Origin: CALJIC01 sp039805565
GTDB taxonomy: Bacteria > Chloroflexota > Chloroflexia > Chloroflexales > Roseiflexaceae
Direction: 5' to 3'
DNA length: 52,708 nucleotides
NCBI GenBank assembly: GCA_039805565.1
Contig: JBDLTZ010000226.1
Span: forward strand, 1-52,708
This document shows positions 1 to 7,125 of this stretch, in pieces; the stretch's first letter is position 1, and every line of letters starts with the position of its first letter. The notes under the pieces are model-generated. The model did not search any database. It was not told the DNA's origin and was given only the letters and a program-made list of their open reading frames with translations. The position numbers and the translations under genes were made by a program.

Positions 1-1
1 G

Positions 2-343
2 AAGGTGACGGGGCCGGGGATCGCCTTCGTCTGCCTCGACGGCGAGATCGTGGAGTATACGCTGGACGCGGGCCAGACGCTGAAGGTGGACACCGGCCAC
101 GTGGCTATGTACGAGCCGACGGTGGACTTCGACATCGAGATGGTGAAGGGGTTCAAGAACATCCTGCTCGGCGGTGAGGGGCTGTTCCTGACGACGCTGC
201 GCGGGCCGGGGCGCGTCTGGCTCCAGACGATGCCGACCATGAACCTGGCGAAGGCGGTGGCACCGTACATCGGCCCGGTGGGTGGCAGCAGCAGCGGCGG
301 CGGCAACATCGGCAACGTGATCGGCGGGCTGCTGGACGGGTAG
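2..343 (+). CDS. AIM24-family protein, C-terminal part (5' end outside window)
   Basis: The reading frame is open from the left edge and ends with TAG, so only about 113 C-terminal residues are visible. They show the beta-strand pattern of the AIM24/TIGR00266 family, with an LDAGQTLKVDTGHVAMYEPT stretch and a later LTTLRGPGRVWLQTMP stretch typical of its last repeat. The protein ends in a Gly/Ser-rich low-complexity tail, also common in this family. Bacterial members are cytoplasmic beta-prism proteins without a settled function. The GTG at position 5 is simply inside the frame; the true start lies upstream. A strong hairpin follows the stop. Family assignment is from recognition of the pattern, not from a search. 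Confidence 0.75.
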   Translation, partial: KVTGPGIAFVCLDGEIVEYTLDAGQTLKVDTGHVAMYEPTVDFDIEMVKGFKNILLGGEGLFLTTLRGPGRVWLQTMPTMNLAKAVAPYIGPVGGSSSGGGNIGNVIGGLLDG

Positions 344-370
344 CACGGGACGCCGAAAGCCTATCGGGAT

Positions 371-400
371 CGGGGCGCGGAGCTACGGCTCCGCGCCCCG
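371..400 (+). terminator. 13-bp stem with a C(TACG)G tetraloop
   Basis: Positions 371-383 pair perfectly with 388-400 around the loop TACG, giving the exceptionally stable cUACGg tetraloop in RNA. It lies 27 nt after the stop of the AIM24-like gene. No T-run follows, so it may be a 3'-end stabiliser or a Rho-type end rather than a classical intrinsic terminator. Confidence 0.6.
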
Positions 401-449
401 CCTGCTTGCTGGCACGGCGGTTGCCTACCGGCACGTCAGGAGGGCGACG

Positions 450-1199
450 ATGACCGAGCGGGCGAGCGAGCCGCGGGCGGACGATGAGGGGCGTGAGGCG
501 CTGGCCGAGCGCGCGATGGCGGTGCACGTGCGTCTGGGCGAGGAGTACGGCATCCGGCCGTGGGCAGCGCGCCGCGAGCCGCTGCACGAGCTGATCTCAA
601 CGATCCTCTCGCACCGCACGACCGGGGCGAACGAGGCGAAGGCCTTCCGCCAGCTGTGGGAGGCGTACGGCAGCTGGGAGGCGATCCGCGACGCACCGGT
701 GGAGGGTGTGGCCGAGGCTATCGCGCCGGCGAACTGGCCCGAGCAGAAGGCGCCGCGGATCAAAGCCGTGCTAGCGCAGATCATTGCTGAGCGCGGCGCG
801 CCGAGCATCGACTTCCTGGCCGACCTGACGCCCGAGGAGGGTATGGCCTGGCTCCAGTCCCTGCCAGGCGTCGGGCCGAAGACGGCGTCGCTGGTGCTGC
901 TGTTCTGCTTCGGCAAGCCGGTGCTGCCGGTCGACACCCACGTGCACCGGGTGAGCGGCCGGATCGGCCTGATTGCGCCGCACGTCAGCGCCGAGCAGGC
1001 CCATGAGCTGCTGCCGCGCCTGCTCCCGCGCAACGCCGCGACCCTGTGGAACTTCCACCTGAACGTGCTGCGCCACGGCCAGCGGGTGTGCGTGTGGGGC
1101 GTACCGCGCTGCGAGCAGTGCGTGGTGCGGGAGCTGTGCGACTACTATCGCAGCGGTGGACCGAAGGCTGGAGGCCAGCTGCCGGGGACCGAGAGCTGA
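450..1199 (+). CDS. nth: Endonuclease III (DNA glycosylase/AP lyase)
   Basis: 249 residues. It removes oxidised pyrimidines and cleaves abasic sites in base excision repair. The helix-hairpin-helix LPGVGPKTA places the Schiff-base lysine at K144, and VDTHVHR supplies the catalytic aspartate D162. Four cysteines at 214, 221, 224 and 230 follow the C-x6-C-x2-C-x5-C pattern of the [4Fe-4S] loop. The intercalating-loop motif reads LSHRTT where the E. coli enzyme has LSAQ, a substitution seen in subfamilies of Nth-like proteins. The N-terminal 25 residues are polar and extend beyond the E. coli protein. GGAGG lies at 439-443 and supports the ATG at 450. Heptameric repeats begin at its stop codon. 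Confidence 0.95.
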   Translation: MTERASEPRADDEGREALAERAMAVHVRLGEEYGIRPWAARREPLHELISTILSHRTTGANEAKAFRQLWEAYGSWEAIRDAPVEGVAEAIAPANWPEQKAPRIKAVLAQIIAERGAPSIDFLADLTPEEGMAWLQSLPGVGPKTASLVLLFCFGKPVLPVDTHVHRVSGRIGLIAPHVSAEQAHELLPRLLPRNAATLWNFHLNVLRHGQRVCVWGVPRCEQCVVRELCDYYRSGGPKAGGQLPGTES

Positions 1200-1221
1200 C
1201 GAGCGTCCGTCGTCCGTCGTC
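1198..1221 (+). repeat. Short heptad repeat at the nth stop codon
   Basis: Starting at the GA of the TGA stop, the sequence reads in 7-bp steps, with GTCCGTC occurring twice. It is a short member of the heptad arrays found throughout the window. Confidence 0.5.
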
Positions 1222-1232
1222 TCATCTGGCTG

Positions 1233-1241
1233 TGGTAGAAT
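1233..1241 (+). promoter_or_regulatory. Extended -10 promoter for the FhaA-like gene
   Basis: TGGTAGAAT matches the extended -10 form TGNTANANT that recurs before most leading genes in this window. No good -35 box is visible. The ATG of the FHA gene is 53 nt downstream. Confidence 0.5.
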
Positions 1242-1293
1242 ATCTGTGTGCGGCATCTGGTCGCCGTTTTTCCACGATCGCGCGAGTAAAGCT

Positions 1294-2016
1294 ATGTCGG
1301 CGCTGTCACGGTTCGAGAGCCTGATGGAGAATATGGTTGAGGGGTCAGTGGCACGGCTGTTCCGCAGTCCGGTGCAACCGGCCGAGATCGCCAAGCGCCT
1401 CGAGCGCGCGATGGAGACTCACCAGACGATCAGCGTCAAGCGCATCATCGTGCCGAACGTCTACCGCGCGTTCCTGAACCCACAGGACATGACAGCGTTC
1501 GCGCCGATCCGCGCCGAGGTAGAGCGCGAGATGGCCACCTACCTGGCGGACCTGGCGCAGGAGCGTGGCTTCAGCATGCTCGAGCACCCGCGCGTCGAGC
1601 TGGCCTCGGACGCCGGAGTGCCACGGCGCTCCATCCAGGTGGTGGCGGAGACGCAGGCGGCCACGGGCGGCGACGCGAACAGCCAGACGCAGGTGATCCA
1701 GCCGGCGCAGAGCCAGGCAGCCCCCACGGCGCGGGCGCGGCTGCTGCTCTCCTCGCGCGGCGGCACGCATGTGATCCCGCTGGAGAGCACGCTGCTGACG
1801 GTGGGGCGCGGCCTGAACAACGACATCATCCTCGAGGACACGCGCGTCTCGCGGCACCACGCGCAGCTGCGCTACCGGGCGCGCCGCTTCTGGGTCACCG
1901 ACACCGGCTCCACCAACGGCACGTTCGTGAACGGCGAGCAGGTGACGGAGCGGGCGCTGCGCGACGGCGACATCATCTCGCTCGGGGGGCTCGAGCTCAT
2001 GTTCAAAGAGTCGTGA
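1294..2016 (+). CDS. FhaA-like protein: DUF3662 plus FHA domain
   Basis: 240 residues from ATG 1294, chosen because the protein then begins MSALSRFESLMENMVEGSVA, the usual start of the DUF3662 (FhaA N-terminal) family; an upstream in-frame ATG would add 46 residues of unrelated sequence. Residues 1 to about 120 form the DUF3662 domain, followed by a Q/A-rich linker and a C-terminal FHA domain with GRGLNND, SRHHAQL and STNGTFVNG. FHA domains bind phosphothreonine peptides. In actinobacteria FhaA and FhaB sit with Ser/Thr kinases that control cell-wall synthesis and division. Here the pair stands alone with the next gene, so a signalling role is inference. Its stop codon lies within a heptad array. 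Confidence 0.88.
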   Translation: MSALSRFESLMENMVEGSVARLFRSPVQPAEIAKRLERAMETHQTISVKRIIVPNVYRAFLNPQDMTAFAPIRAEVEREMATYLADLAQERGFSMLEHPRVELASDAGVPRRSIQVVAETQAATGGDANSQTQVIQPAQSQAAPTARARLLLSSRGGTHVIPLESTLLTVGRGLNNDIILEDTRVSRHHAQLRYRARRFWVTDTGSTNGTFVNGEQVTERALRDGDIISLGGLELMFKES

Positions 2017-2042
2017 GCCACGAGTCTTGAGTCTTGAAGTCT
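2008..2042 (+). repeat. Heptad array across the fhaA-like stop codon
   Basis: Five consecutive 7-mers: GAGTCGT, GAGCCAC, GAGTCTT, GAGTCTT and GAAGTCT. The second begins at the GA of the TGA stop, and the first overlaps the last codons. Confidence 0.75.
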
Positions 2043-2094
2043 GGGCGGGCGCCCAGATCCCAGTGATCACGACTGACAACTCAGAACGCACCCA

Positions 2095-2556
2095 ATGCTC
2101 GACATCGCCAACACGTCGATCGATATTATCATCCTGCTGCTGCGCGTCGCGGTGGTGCTGCTTCTCTACTTCTTCCTCTGGCAGGTGCTGCGCTTCGTGA
2201 TGCGGGATCTCCAGGGGGCAGGGCAGGCAGGCGCGAGCGGGGCGCAGACCAGCCCGTACGGCCAGCTGGTGGTGCTGCGGAGCGGGCAGAGCGGCGTGGC
2301 CGCAGGTAAGACCTTCCCACTGAGCCCGAGCACGATCATCGGGCGGAGCATGGAGCAGTGCGAGATCGCGCTGAACGACTCGTTCCTCTCGCAGCAGCAC
2401 GCGCGCCTCGAGCTGCGGGCCGACCAGTGGGTGCTCGAGGACCTGGGGAGCACCAACGGCACCTTCGTGAACGACATCGAGGTTCGCGACCCGACAATCG
2501 TCGAGGAGGGCGACATCGTGCGGCTCGGGCGGATCGAGATGCGACTGGTGCGATGA
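2095..2556 (+). CDS. FhaB-like membrane-anchored FHA protein
   Basis: 153 residues. Residues 9-35 form one hydrophobic segment (IIILLLRVAVVLLLYFFLWQ), which would anchor the protein in the membrane with the rest in the cytoplasm. After a short Q/G-rich linker the FHA domain has IIGRS, a diverged SQQHARL in place of SRHH, and GSTNGTFVND. The architecture is that of FhaB-type proteins, which read threonine phosphorylation. It follows the FhaA-like gene by 78 nt, so the two are probably co-expressed. No kinase, phosphatase, rodA or pbp gene is visible beside them, unlike the actinobacterial cluster. Its stop codon is directly followed by eleven heptad repeats. Confidence 0.87.
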   Translation: MLDIANTSIDIIILLLRVAVVLLLYFFLWQVLRFVMRDLQGAGQAGASGAQTSPYGQLVVLRSGQSGVAAGKTFPLSPSTIIGRSMEQCEIALNDSFLSQQHARLELRADQWVLEDLGSTNGTFVNDIEVRDPTIVEEGDIVRLGRIEMRLVR

Positions 2557-2640
2557 GCGAGTGCTGAGTGCTGAGTGCTGAGTGCTGAGTGTTGAGCGCT
2601 GAGTGCTGAGCGCTGAGCGCTGAGTGCTGAGTCGTGAGGC
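2555..2640 (+). repeat. Tandem GAGTGCT heptad array
   Basis: From 2559 to 2635 there are eleven consecutive 7-mers: mostly GAGTGCT, with GAGCGCT and GAGTGTT variants and a last GAGTCGT. The array begins at the GA of the fhaB-like TGA stop. All units face the same way, so there is no long dyad. Confidence 0.9.
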
Positions 2641-2711
2641 GCCCGTTGCCTCTTACCCACCCCTAGTTAACCCCTATTCACCACGTTCGTTTGCAGCGCG
2701 GCTTGCGCATG

Positions 2712-2720
2712 TGATATACT
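2712..2720 (+). promoter_or_regulatory. Extended -10 promoter of the nuo operon
   Basis: TGATATACT gives an extended -10 with TATACT at 2715-2720. A weak -35 candidate, TTGCAG, lies 18 nt upstream. nuoA starts 52 nt after the -10. This is the only convincing promoter before the twelve-gene operon. Confidence 0.6.
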
Positions 2721-2771
2721 CAGCTCCGTCAGCAGCCCCTTCCAAACCGTTGTGAATACCAGGAGCGTAGC

Positions 2772-3128
2772 ATGTTGTCCAACTACGCTTTCGTTGGAGT
2801 CTTCCTCATTGCCGCGGTGCTATTTCCGGTCATCCCCCTGGTAGCTGCGCGGATCCTCGCGCCGAAGCGGCCCACCCCGATCAAGCAGAGCACCTACGAG
2901 TGCGGCCTGGAGGCGATCGGGGACATCCGTGTCCAGTTCAAGATCCAGTACTACCTCTACGCGCTCGCCTTCGTGATCTTCGACATCGAGGTAGTGTTCC
3001 TGTTCCCTTGGGCGGTGGCCTACGGCCAGCTTGGGCTGTTCGCGCTGATCGAGATGGCGATCTTTCTGCTCATTCTGGTCTCGGGGCTGGTGTACGCCTG
3101 GAAGAAGGGCGCGCTGGAGTGGATGTAG
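2772..3128 (+). CDS. nuoA: NADH-quinone oxidoreductase subunit A
   Basis: 118 residues, the usual length. NuoA is a three-helix membrane subunit next to the quinone site of complex I. The sequence shows helix 1 (residues 6-28), the conserved loop KQSTYECGLE with its Cys, the helix 2 segment ALAFVIFDIEVVFLFPWA with its conserved acidic pair, and helix 3 (about 90-110). It opens the operon behind a 5' leader of about 45 nt. Assignment is secure. Confidence 0.97.
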   Translation: MLSNYAFVGVFLIAAVLFPVIPLVAARILAPKRPTPIKQSTYECGLEAIGDIRVQFKIQYYLYALAFVIFDIEVVFLFPWAVAYGQLGLFALIEMAIFLLILVSGLVYAWKKGALEWM

Positions 3129-3178
3129 GGAGGGTTTCGCCCCCCGAGCCCTCCCGGTCATCTAATGAGGATATGCCG

Positions 3179-3979
3179 ATGACGGACGATAAAGACCTCC
3201 AGCTCGCAGCGGAGAAGGAAGGCGTCTTCCTCAGCACCGTCACGCGGCTGTACAACTGGGGCCGGCGCTCCTCGCTGTGGCCGCTCTCCTTCGGGCTGGC
3301 GTGCTGCGCCATCGAGATGATGGCCACCGGCCTCTCGCGCTACGACCTGGCGCGCTTCGGCGCCGAGATGTTCCGCGCCTCGCCGCGTCAGGCGGACCTG
3401 ATGATCGTGGCGGGCACGGTGACGAAGAAGATGGCGCCGCAGGTGGTGCGGCTCTTCAACCAGATGCCCGAGCCGCGCTACGTGATCTCGATGGGCGCCT
3501 GCGCCACCTCGGGCGGGCCATTCCGCGACGGCTACAACGTGCTGCGCGGGGTGGACCTGCTGATCCCGGTGGACGTCTACATCCCCGGCTGCCCGCCGCG
3601 GCCCGAGGCGCTGCTCCACGCGCTAATGACGCTCCAGGCCCAGATCGACCGGCAGAAGCTCGGCGGGGTGCGCTGGTACGGCAAGCGCGAGGCGAAGGAT
3701 TTCCCGGTGCCCACCTTCGGCGCGCGCGGGCTGGAGATCGACGGCAAGCTGGTGGACCCGGTGGGCGGCCTGCCGCTGCTGAGCCCCTACAGCCGGCCGG
3801 GCCTCGACGAGCGGCGCAGCGGTGAGATCGAGCACCCCGAGGTGCCACGCCAGTTCCCGATCATGGACGACACAGTGGCGCTGGACTCCCCCGCCCGGGC
3901 CAGGGGCGTCGCCCCTGAGATCGCCGCCGACGATCTTCGGCAACCGGCGGAGGTGAGCGATGGCCGCGCTGACCGCTGA
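3179..3979 (+). CDS. nuoB: NADH-quinone oxidoreductase subunit B
   Basis: 266 residues from ATG 3179. GAGG at 3167-3170 lies 8 nt before this ATG but only 2 nt before the in-frame ATG at 3173, hence this choice. NuoB carries iron-sulphur cluster N2, which passes electrons to quinone. The tandem cysteines C42-C43 in CCAIEMM, C108 in GACATSGG and C138 in GCPPRPEA are all present. After about residue 165 there is a roughly 100-residue extension with no recognised motif, rich in Pro, Gly and charged residues and longer than in E. coli. The 3' end overlaps nuoC by 20 nt. Confidence 0.97.
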   Translation: MTDDKDLQLAAEKEGVFLSTVTRLYNWGRRSSLWPLSFGLACCAIEMMATGLSRYDLARFGAEMFRASPRQADLMIVAGTVTKKMAPQVVRLFNQMPEPRYVISMGACATSGGPFRDGYNVLRGVDLLIPVDVYIPGCPPRPEALLHALMTLQAQIDRQKLGGVRWYGKREAKDFPVPTFGARGLEIDGKLVDPVGGLPLLSPYSRPGLDERRSGEIEHPEVPRQFPIMDDTVALDSPARARGVAPEIAADDLRQPAEVSDGRADR

Positions 3980-4505
3980 TGAGCTCAGATCCCGCCTGGC
4001 GCGCGACCTGCCCGGCGCGCTGGCGGAGACCCCCAACCGGCCACGGCCCCACGAGAACGGCCACGCGCCGGCGAAGAAGGGCGAGAAGGAGCCGGCCAAC
4101 CTGCTGGCAACCGACGACGCGGTGGTACACGCCGCGCGCATCCCGGACGTGGCGCTGTACCTGCGCGACACCCTCGGCTACGAGTACCTCTCGAACATCA
4201 CCGCGGTGGACATGCTGGCCGATGGCGTGATCGAGCTGGTGTACCACTTCTTCCACCTGGGCGGCGGGCCACCGGTGGCAGTGAAGTCTCGCCTGCCGCG
4301 CAACCACCCCACAGCCCCCTCGCTCACACCTGAGTGGCCGGGCGCCGACCTGCAAGAGCGCGAGGCCTTCGACCTGTACGGCGTCACGTTCGAGGGACAC
4401 CCGAACCTGGCCCGCATCTATATGTGGGACGAGTTCGAGGGCTTCCCGATGCGCAAGGACTTCCCGCGGCAGGGGGACAAGTACTTTGGAGACGACGAAG
4501 AGTAG
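3960..4505 (+). CDS. nuoC: NADH-quinone oxidoreductase subunit C (30 kDa)
   Basis: 181 residues. The ATG at 3960 follows GGAGGTGAGCG, a strong ribosome site lying inside the end of nuoB. This peripheral subunit contacts NuoD and NuoB in the quinone module. The family signature is clear: LQEREAFDLYGVTFEGHPN followed by an MRKDFP motif near the C-terminus. The first 50 residues hold a Lys/Pro/His-rich insertion that is not conserved in the family. NuoC and NuoD are separate genes here, not fused as in E. coli. Confidence 0.96.
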   Translation: MAALTADELRSRLARDLPGALAETPNRPRPHENGHAPAKKGEKEPANLLATDDAVVHAARIPDVALYLRDTLGYEYLSNITAVDMLADGVIELVYHFFHLGGGPPVAVKSRLPRNHPTAPSLTPEWPGADLQEREAFDLYGVTFEGHPNLARIYMWDEFEGFPMRKDFPRQGDKYFGDDEE

Positions 4506-4573
4506 CGGCGAGTCCTAAGCGGTGAGTCTTGAGGGACTCGCGGCTCACGGCTCACAGCTCACGGCTCACAACT
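4506..4573 (+). repeat. Heptad array between nuoC and nuoD
   Basis: The whole spacer is repeat. From 4543 to 4570 are GCTCACG, GCTCACA, GCTCACG and GCTCACA; further left are GCGAGTC and GTGAGTC units in the opposite sense. GGCGAGTCC on the left can pair with GGACTCGC on the right. No Shine-Dalgarno sequence is visible before nuoD. Confidence 0.75.
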
Positions 4574-5698
4574 ATGCTGAACACGCAAGAGCTCCAGATC
4601 AACATCGGCCCACAGCACCCCTCGACCCACGGCGTCTTCCGCATGGAGGTGACGGTGGACGGCGAGACGATCGTGGACCTGAAGCCGGTGTTCGGCTACC
4701 TGCACCGCAACCACGAGCAGCTCGCGGAGGTCTCGACCTACATCCAGTCGATGCCGTACACCGACCGGCTGGACTACTTCAACTCCATGGCCAATAATCA
4801 CGCCCTGGCGGTGGCGGTGGAGAAACTGGCCGGGATCGAGGTGCCGGAGCGCGCCGAGTACATCCGCGTGCTGATGGTTGAGCTGACGCGCATCCTGAAC
4901 CACGCCGCGGCCGCCGGCTTCATGCTCAACGACATGGGCGCCTGGCAGACCCCGCTGGCCTTCGGCATGCGCGAGCGCGAGAAGATCCTCGACCTGTTCG
5001 AGATGGCCTCAGGCGCGCGCATGATGTGCAACTACTTCCGCTTCGGCGGGGTGTGGCGCGACCTGCCGCCCGAGTTCATGCCGCAGCTCAAGCAGCTGAT
5101 GAAGGCGCTGCCGCCGTTCTTCGACGAGTTCGAGCGGCTGCTGCGCACCAACGAGATCCTGCTCTCGCGCACGGTGGACGTGGGCATCCTGCCGAAGGAG
5201 GTGGCGATCGCCTACAGCGTCACCGGCCCGGTGCTGCGCGCCTCGGGCATCCCCTACGACATCCGCAAGGCTGAGCCGTACAGTGTCTACGGCCAACTGG
5301 ACTTCGACGTGCCGGTGGGGGCGGTGGGCGACGTGTACGACCGCTTCCTGGTGCGAATCGAGGAGATGCGCCAGAGCTATCGTATCATCGAGCAGGTGAT
5401 CGAGCGGCTGCCGGATACGACGGGCGGGCACATCAACCCGGCGATGGCGAACATCGGCAAGCAGAAGGCGCTCAGGCCGCCGGCCGGCGATGCCTACGGG
5501 CGTGTCGAGTCGCCGAAGGGCGAGCTCGGCTTCTACCTGGTGAGCGATGGGAGCGACAAGCCGTACCGCTACAAGGTGCGGGCGCCCTCGTTCATCAACC
5601 TGACGCCGCTGGCCGACATGTGCCGCGGGCACAAGGTGGCCGACGTAGTGGTGATCCTCGGCAGCATCGACATCGTGATGGGTGAAGTAGACCGGTAA
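4574..5698 (+). CDS. nuoD: NADH-quinone oxidoreductase subunit D (49 kDa)
   Basis: 374 residues from ATG 4574. An upstream in-frame ATG at 4529 would translate the heptad repeat and is rejected. The N-terminal INIGPQHPSTHGVFRM motif is the family hallmark and contains the quinone-site histidine. The family's catalytic fold is seen further on in GAWQTPLAFGMREREKIL and in the C-terminal RVRAPSFINLTPLADMC. NuoD forms most of the quinone-binding pocket and descends from the large subunit of [NiFe] hydrogenases. Translation initiation looks unusual because the upstream 30 nt is repeat DNA. Confidence 0.97.
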   Translation: MLNTQELQINIGPQHPSTHGVFRMEVTVDGETIVDLKPVFGYLHRNHEQLAEVSTYIQSMPYTDRLDYFNSMANNHALAVAVEKLAGIEVPERAEYIRVLMVELTRILNHAAAAGFMLNDMGAWQTPLAFGMREREKILDLFEMASGARMMCNYFRFGGVWRDLPPEFMPQLKQLMKALPPFFDEFERLLRTNEILLSRTVDVGILPKEVAIAYSVTGPVLRASGIPYDIRKAEPYSVYGQLDFDVPVGAVGDVYDRFLVRIEEMRQSYRIIEQVIERLPDTTGGHINPAMANIGKQKALRPPAGDAYGRVESPKGELGFYLVSDGSDKPYRYKVRAPSFINLTPLADMCRGHKVADVVVILGSIDIVMGEVDR

Positions 5699-5701
5699 GT
5701 G

Positions 5702-5769
5702 TTTTGCCACAGAGAGCACAGAAGCTCGGGCACGCAATGCTCGGCGATCTCCTGCGCTCAGTGGCAAAA
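5702..5769 (+). repeat. Inverted repeat filling the nuoD-nuoI spacer
   Basis: TTTTGCCAC at 5702-5710 is the exact reverse complement of GTGGCAAAA at 5761-5769, and the intervening sequence contains loosely periodic GAGCACA/GCTCGGG units. The pair frames almost the whole spacer and would bring the nuoD stop near the nuoI ribosome site. Confidence 0.5.
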
Positions 5770-5779
5770 GAGGCGCACT

Positions 5780-7060
5780 ATGACGATCGAGTTTGAGCGC
5801 GGCAAGGCCTACGTCGTGGACCGCGGGACCACGAGGATGCGGGCGGGCCAGGGCCTGCTGGCGGGGCTCGACGTGGTAATCCGCCACTTCCGCGACGCGC
5901 TGGTGAAGAAGCTCGACGACCCGAGCCAGACCAGCGGTGTCTTCACGGTGCAGTACCCCGAGGAGCGCACGCAGCTCCCCGAGGCCTTCCGCAACTTCCC
6001 CGTGTTGCTGTACGAGGACGAGAGCGGCCAGGAGCTGTGCACCTCGTGCTTCCAGTGCGAGCGCATCTGCCCGCCGCAGGTTATCCACATGACGCAGGCG
6101 AAGGACCCGGCCACGGGCAAGGCGGTGCCGGCGGTGGCCGAGTTCGTGATCGAGTACGACGCGTGCATGAGCTGCGGGCTGTGCGCCGAGGTCTGCCCCT
6201 TCGACGCGATCAAGATGGACCACGACTTCGAGCTCTCGACGGACGTGCACGGCGGGCTGACGGTGGGCAAGGAGCAGCTCAACCGACCGATCTCGTACTA
6301 CGAGCAGATCGCGCCGACCTTCTGGGCCGAGGTACGCGACGGGGCGCTGAAGAAGCTCCAGGGCAACGCGAAGCGCCGCAGCGGGCTGATAGGCGTGGCG
6401 CCGCAGGTCCACGAGCGGCTCAAGGCCGAGGGCAAGGTGCCGGCAGCCGCTCCGGCGCCTGCCGCGCCGGTCAAGCCCGCGCCGTCCGCGCCGAAGCCGG
6501 CCCCCGCCGCTGCACCCGCCGCCGCTGCACCCGCCGCGCCCGCGTCGGCCGAGGACAAGGCCGCCCGCCTCGCCGCTATCCGTGCCAGGAATGAGGCGAA
6601 GACAGCGGGCGAGGCTGCCCCGACGACCGACGAAACACCTGGCGCGCTTCCTGCTGCGCCACAGCCCGCCGAGGACAAGGCCGCCCGCCTCGCCGCCATA
6701 CGCGCCAGGAACGCCGCCAAGGCGACCGACGAAGCCGCTGCACCGACGACCGACGACCGACGACCGACGACTGAGGCCGCGACATCTGAACGGGCGCAGC
6801 CTGCCGCGCCCCAGCCCACCGACGACAAGGCCGCCCGCCTCGCCGCCATCCGCGCCAAGAACGCTGCCAAGGCGAACGGCGAGGCCGCCCCAGACGTACG
6901 GGCGCAGCAGGGCGCAATAGCCCACGCCTCTCTGCCCACCGAGACACCAGCGGCGCAGCCGGCTGCGCCCCAGCCCACCGACGACAAGGCTGCGCGCCTC
7001 GCCGCCATCCGCGCCGCCAACGCCGCGAAGAAGGCCACCGGCGAGACGAACGGGTCGTAG
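5780..7060 (+). CDS. nuoI: NuoI iron-sulphur subunit with long repeat-bearing C-terminal tail
   Basis: 426 residues from ATG 5780, preceded by AGAGG. NuoI carries clusters N6a and N6b of complex I. The ferredoxin motifs are complete: C87-C90-C93-C97 and C129-C132-C135-C139. The ordinary NuoI domain ends near residue 215. The rest is an Ala/Pro-rich tail with four copies of a motif close to DKAARLAAIRARNAAK, at about 258-274, 298-314, 348-364 and 401-417, separated by 23 to 36 residues of low complexity. The third linker is partly encoded by GACCGAC heptads. The motif is predicted helical and amphipathic; its role is unknown. The family is normally 150-220 residues long. Confidence 0.95.
   Translation: MTIEFERGKAYVVDRGTTRMRAGQGLLAGLDVVIRHFRDALVKKLDDPSQTSGVFTVQYPEERTQLPEAFRNFPVLLYEDESGQELCTSCFQCERICPPQVIHMTQAKDPATGKAVPAVAEFVIEYDACMSCGLCAEVCPFDAIKMDHDFELSTDVHGGLTVGKEQLNRPISYYEQIAPTFWAEVRDGALKKLQGNAKRRSGLIGVAPQVHERLKAEGKVPAAAPAPAAPVKPAPSAPKPAPAAAPAAAAPAAPASAEDKAARLAAIRARNEAKTAGEAAPTTDETPGALPAAPQPAEDKAARLAAIRARNAAKATDEAAAPTTDDRRPTTEAATSERAQPAAPQPTDDKAARLAAIRAKNAAKANGEAAPDVRAQQGAIAHASLPTETPAAQPAAPQPTDDKAARLAAIRAANAAKKATGETNGS
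6741..6775 (+). repeat. GACCGAC heptads inside nuoI
   Basis: CACCGAC, three GACCGAC units and GACTGAG lie in frame within the NuoI tail and encode a PTTDDRRPTT stretch. A shorter related run is at about 6621-6634. Confidence 0.75.
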
Positions 7061-7086
7061 CCAGTATCGCAGCGCCCCACTGTTTC

Positions 7087-7110
7087 GCGTTTGGCCTTTA
7101 GCGTTTAGCC
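7087..7110 (+). repeat. Heptad array between nuoI and nuoH
   Basis: GCGTTTG, GCCTTTA and GCGTTTA are consecutive, followed by GCCTTCC. This is the only AT-richer heptad type in the operon. The nuoH start is 16 nt further on. Confidence 0.65.
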
Positions 7111-7125
7111 TTCCAGGATACCACC

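Noticed and set aside
5009..6925. A 638-codon open frame on the minus strand opposite nuoD and nuoI
   Set aside because: It lies wholly antisense to two certain genes, has a very Arg/Gly/His-rich composition and no family features. High GC content commonly opens such frames.
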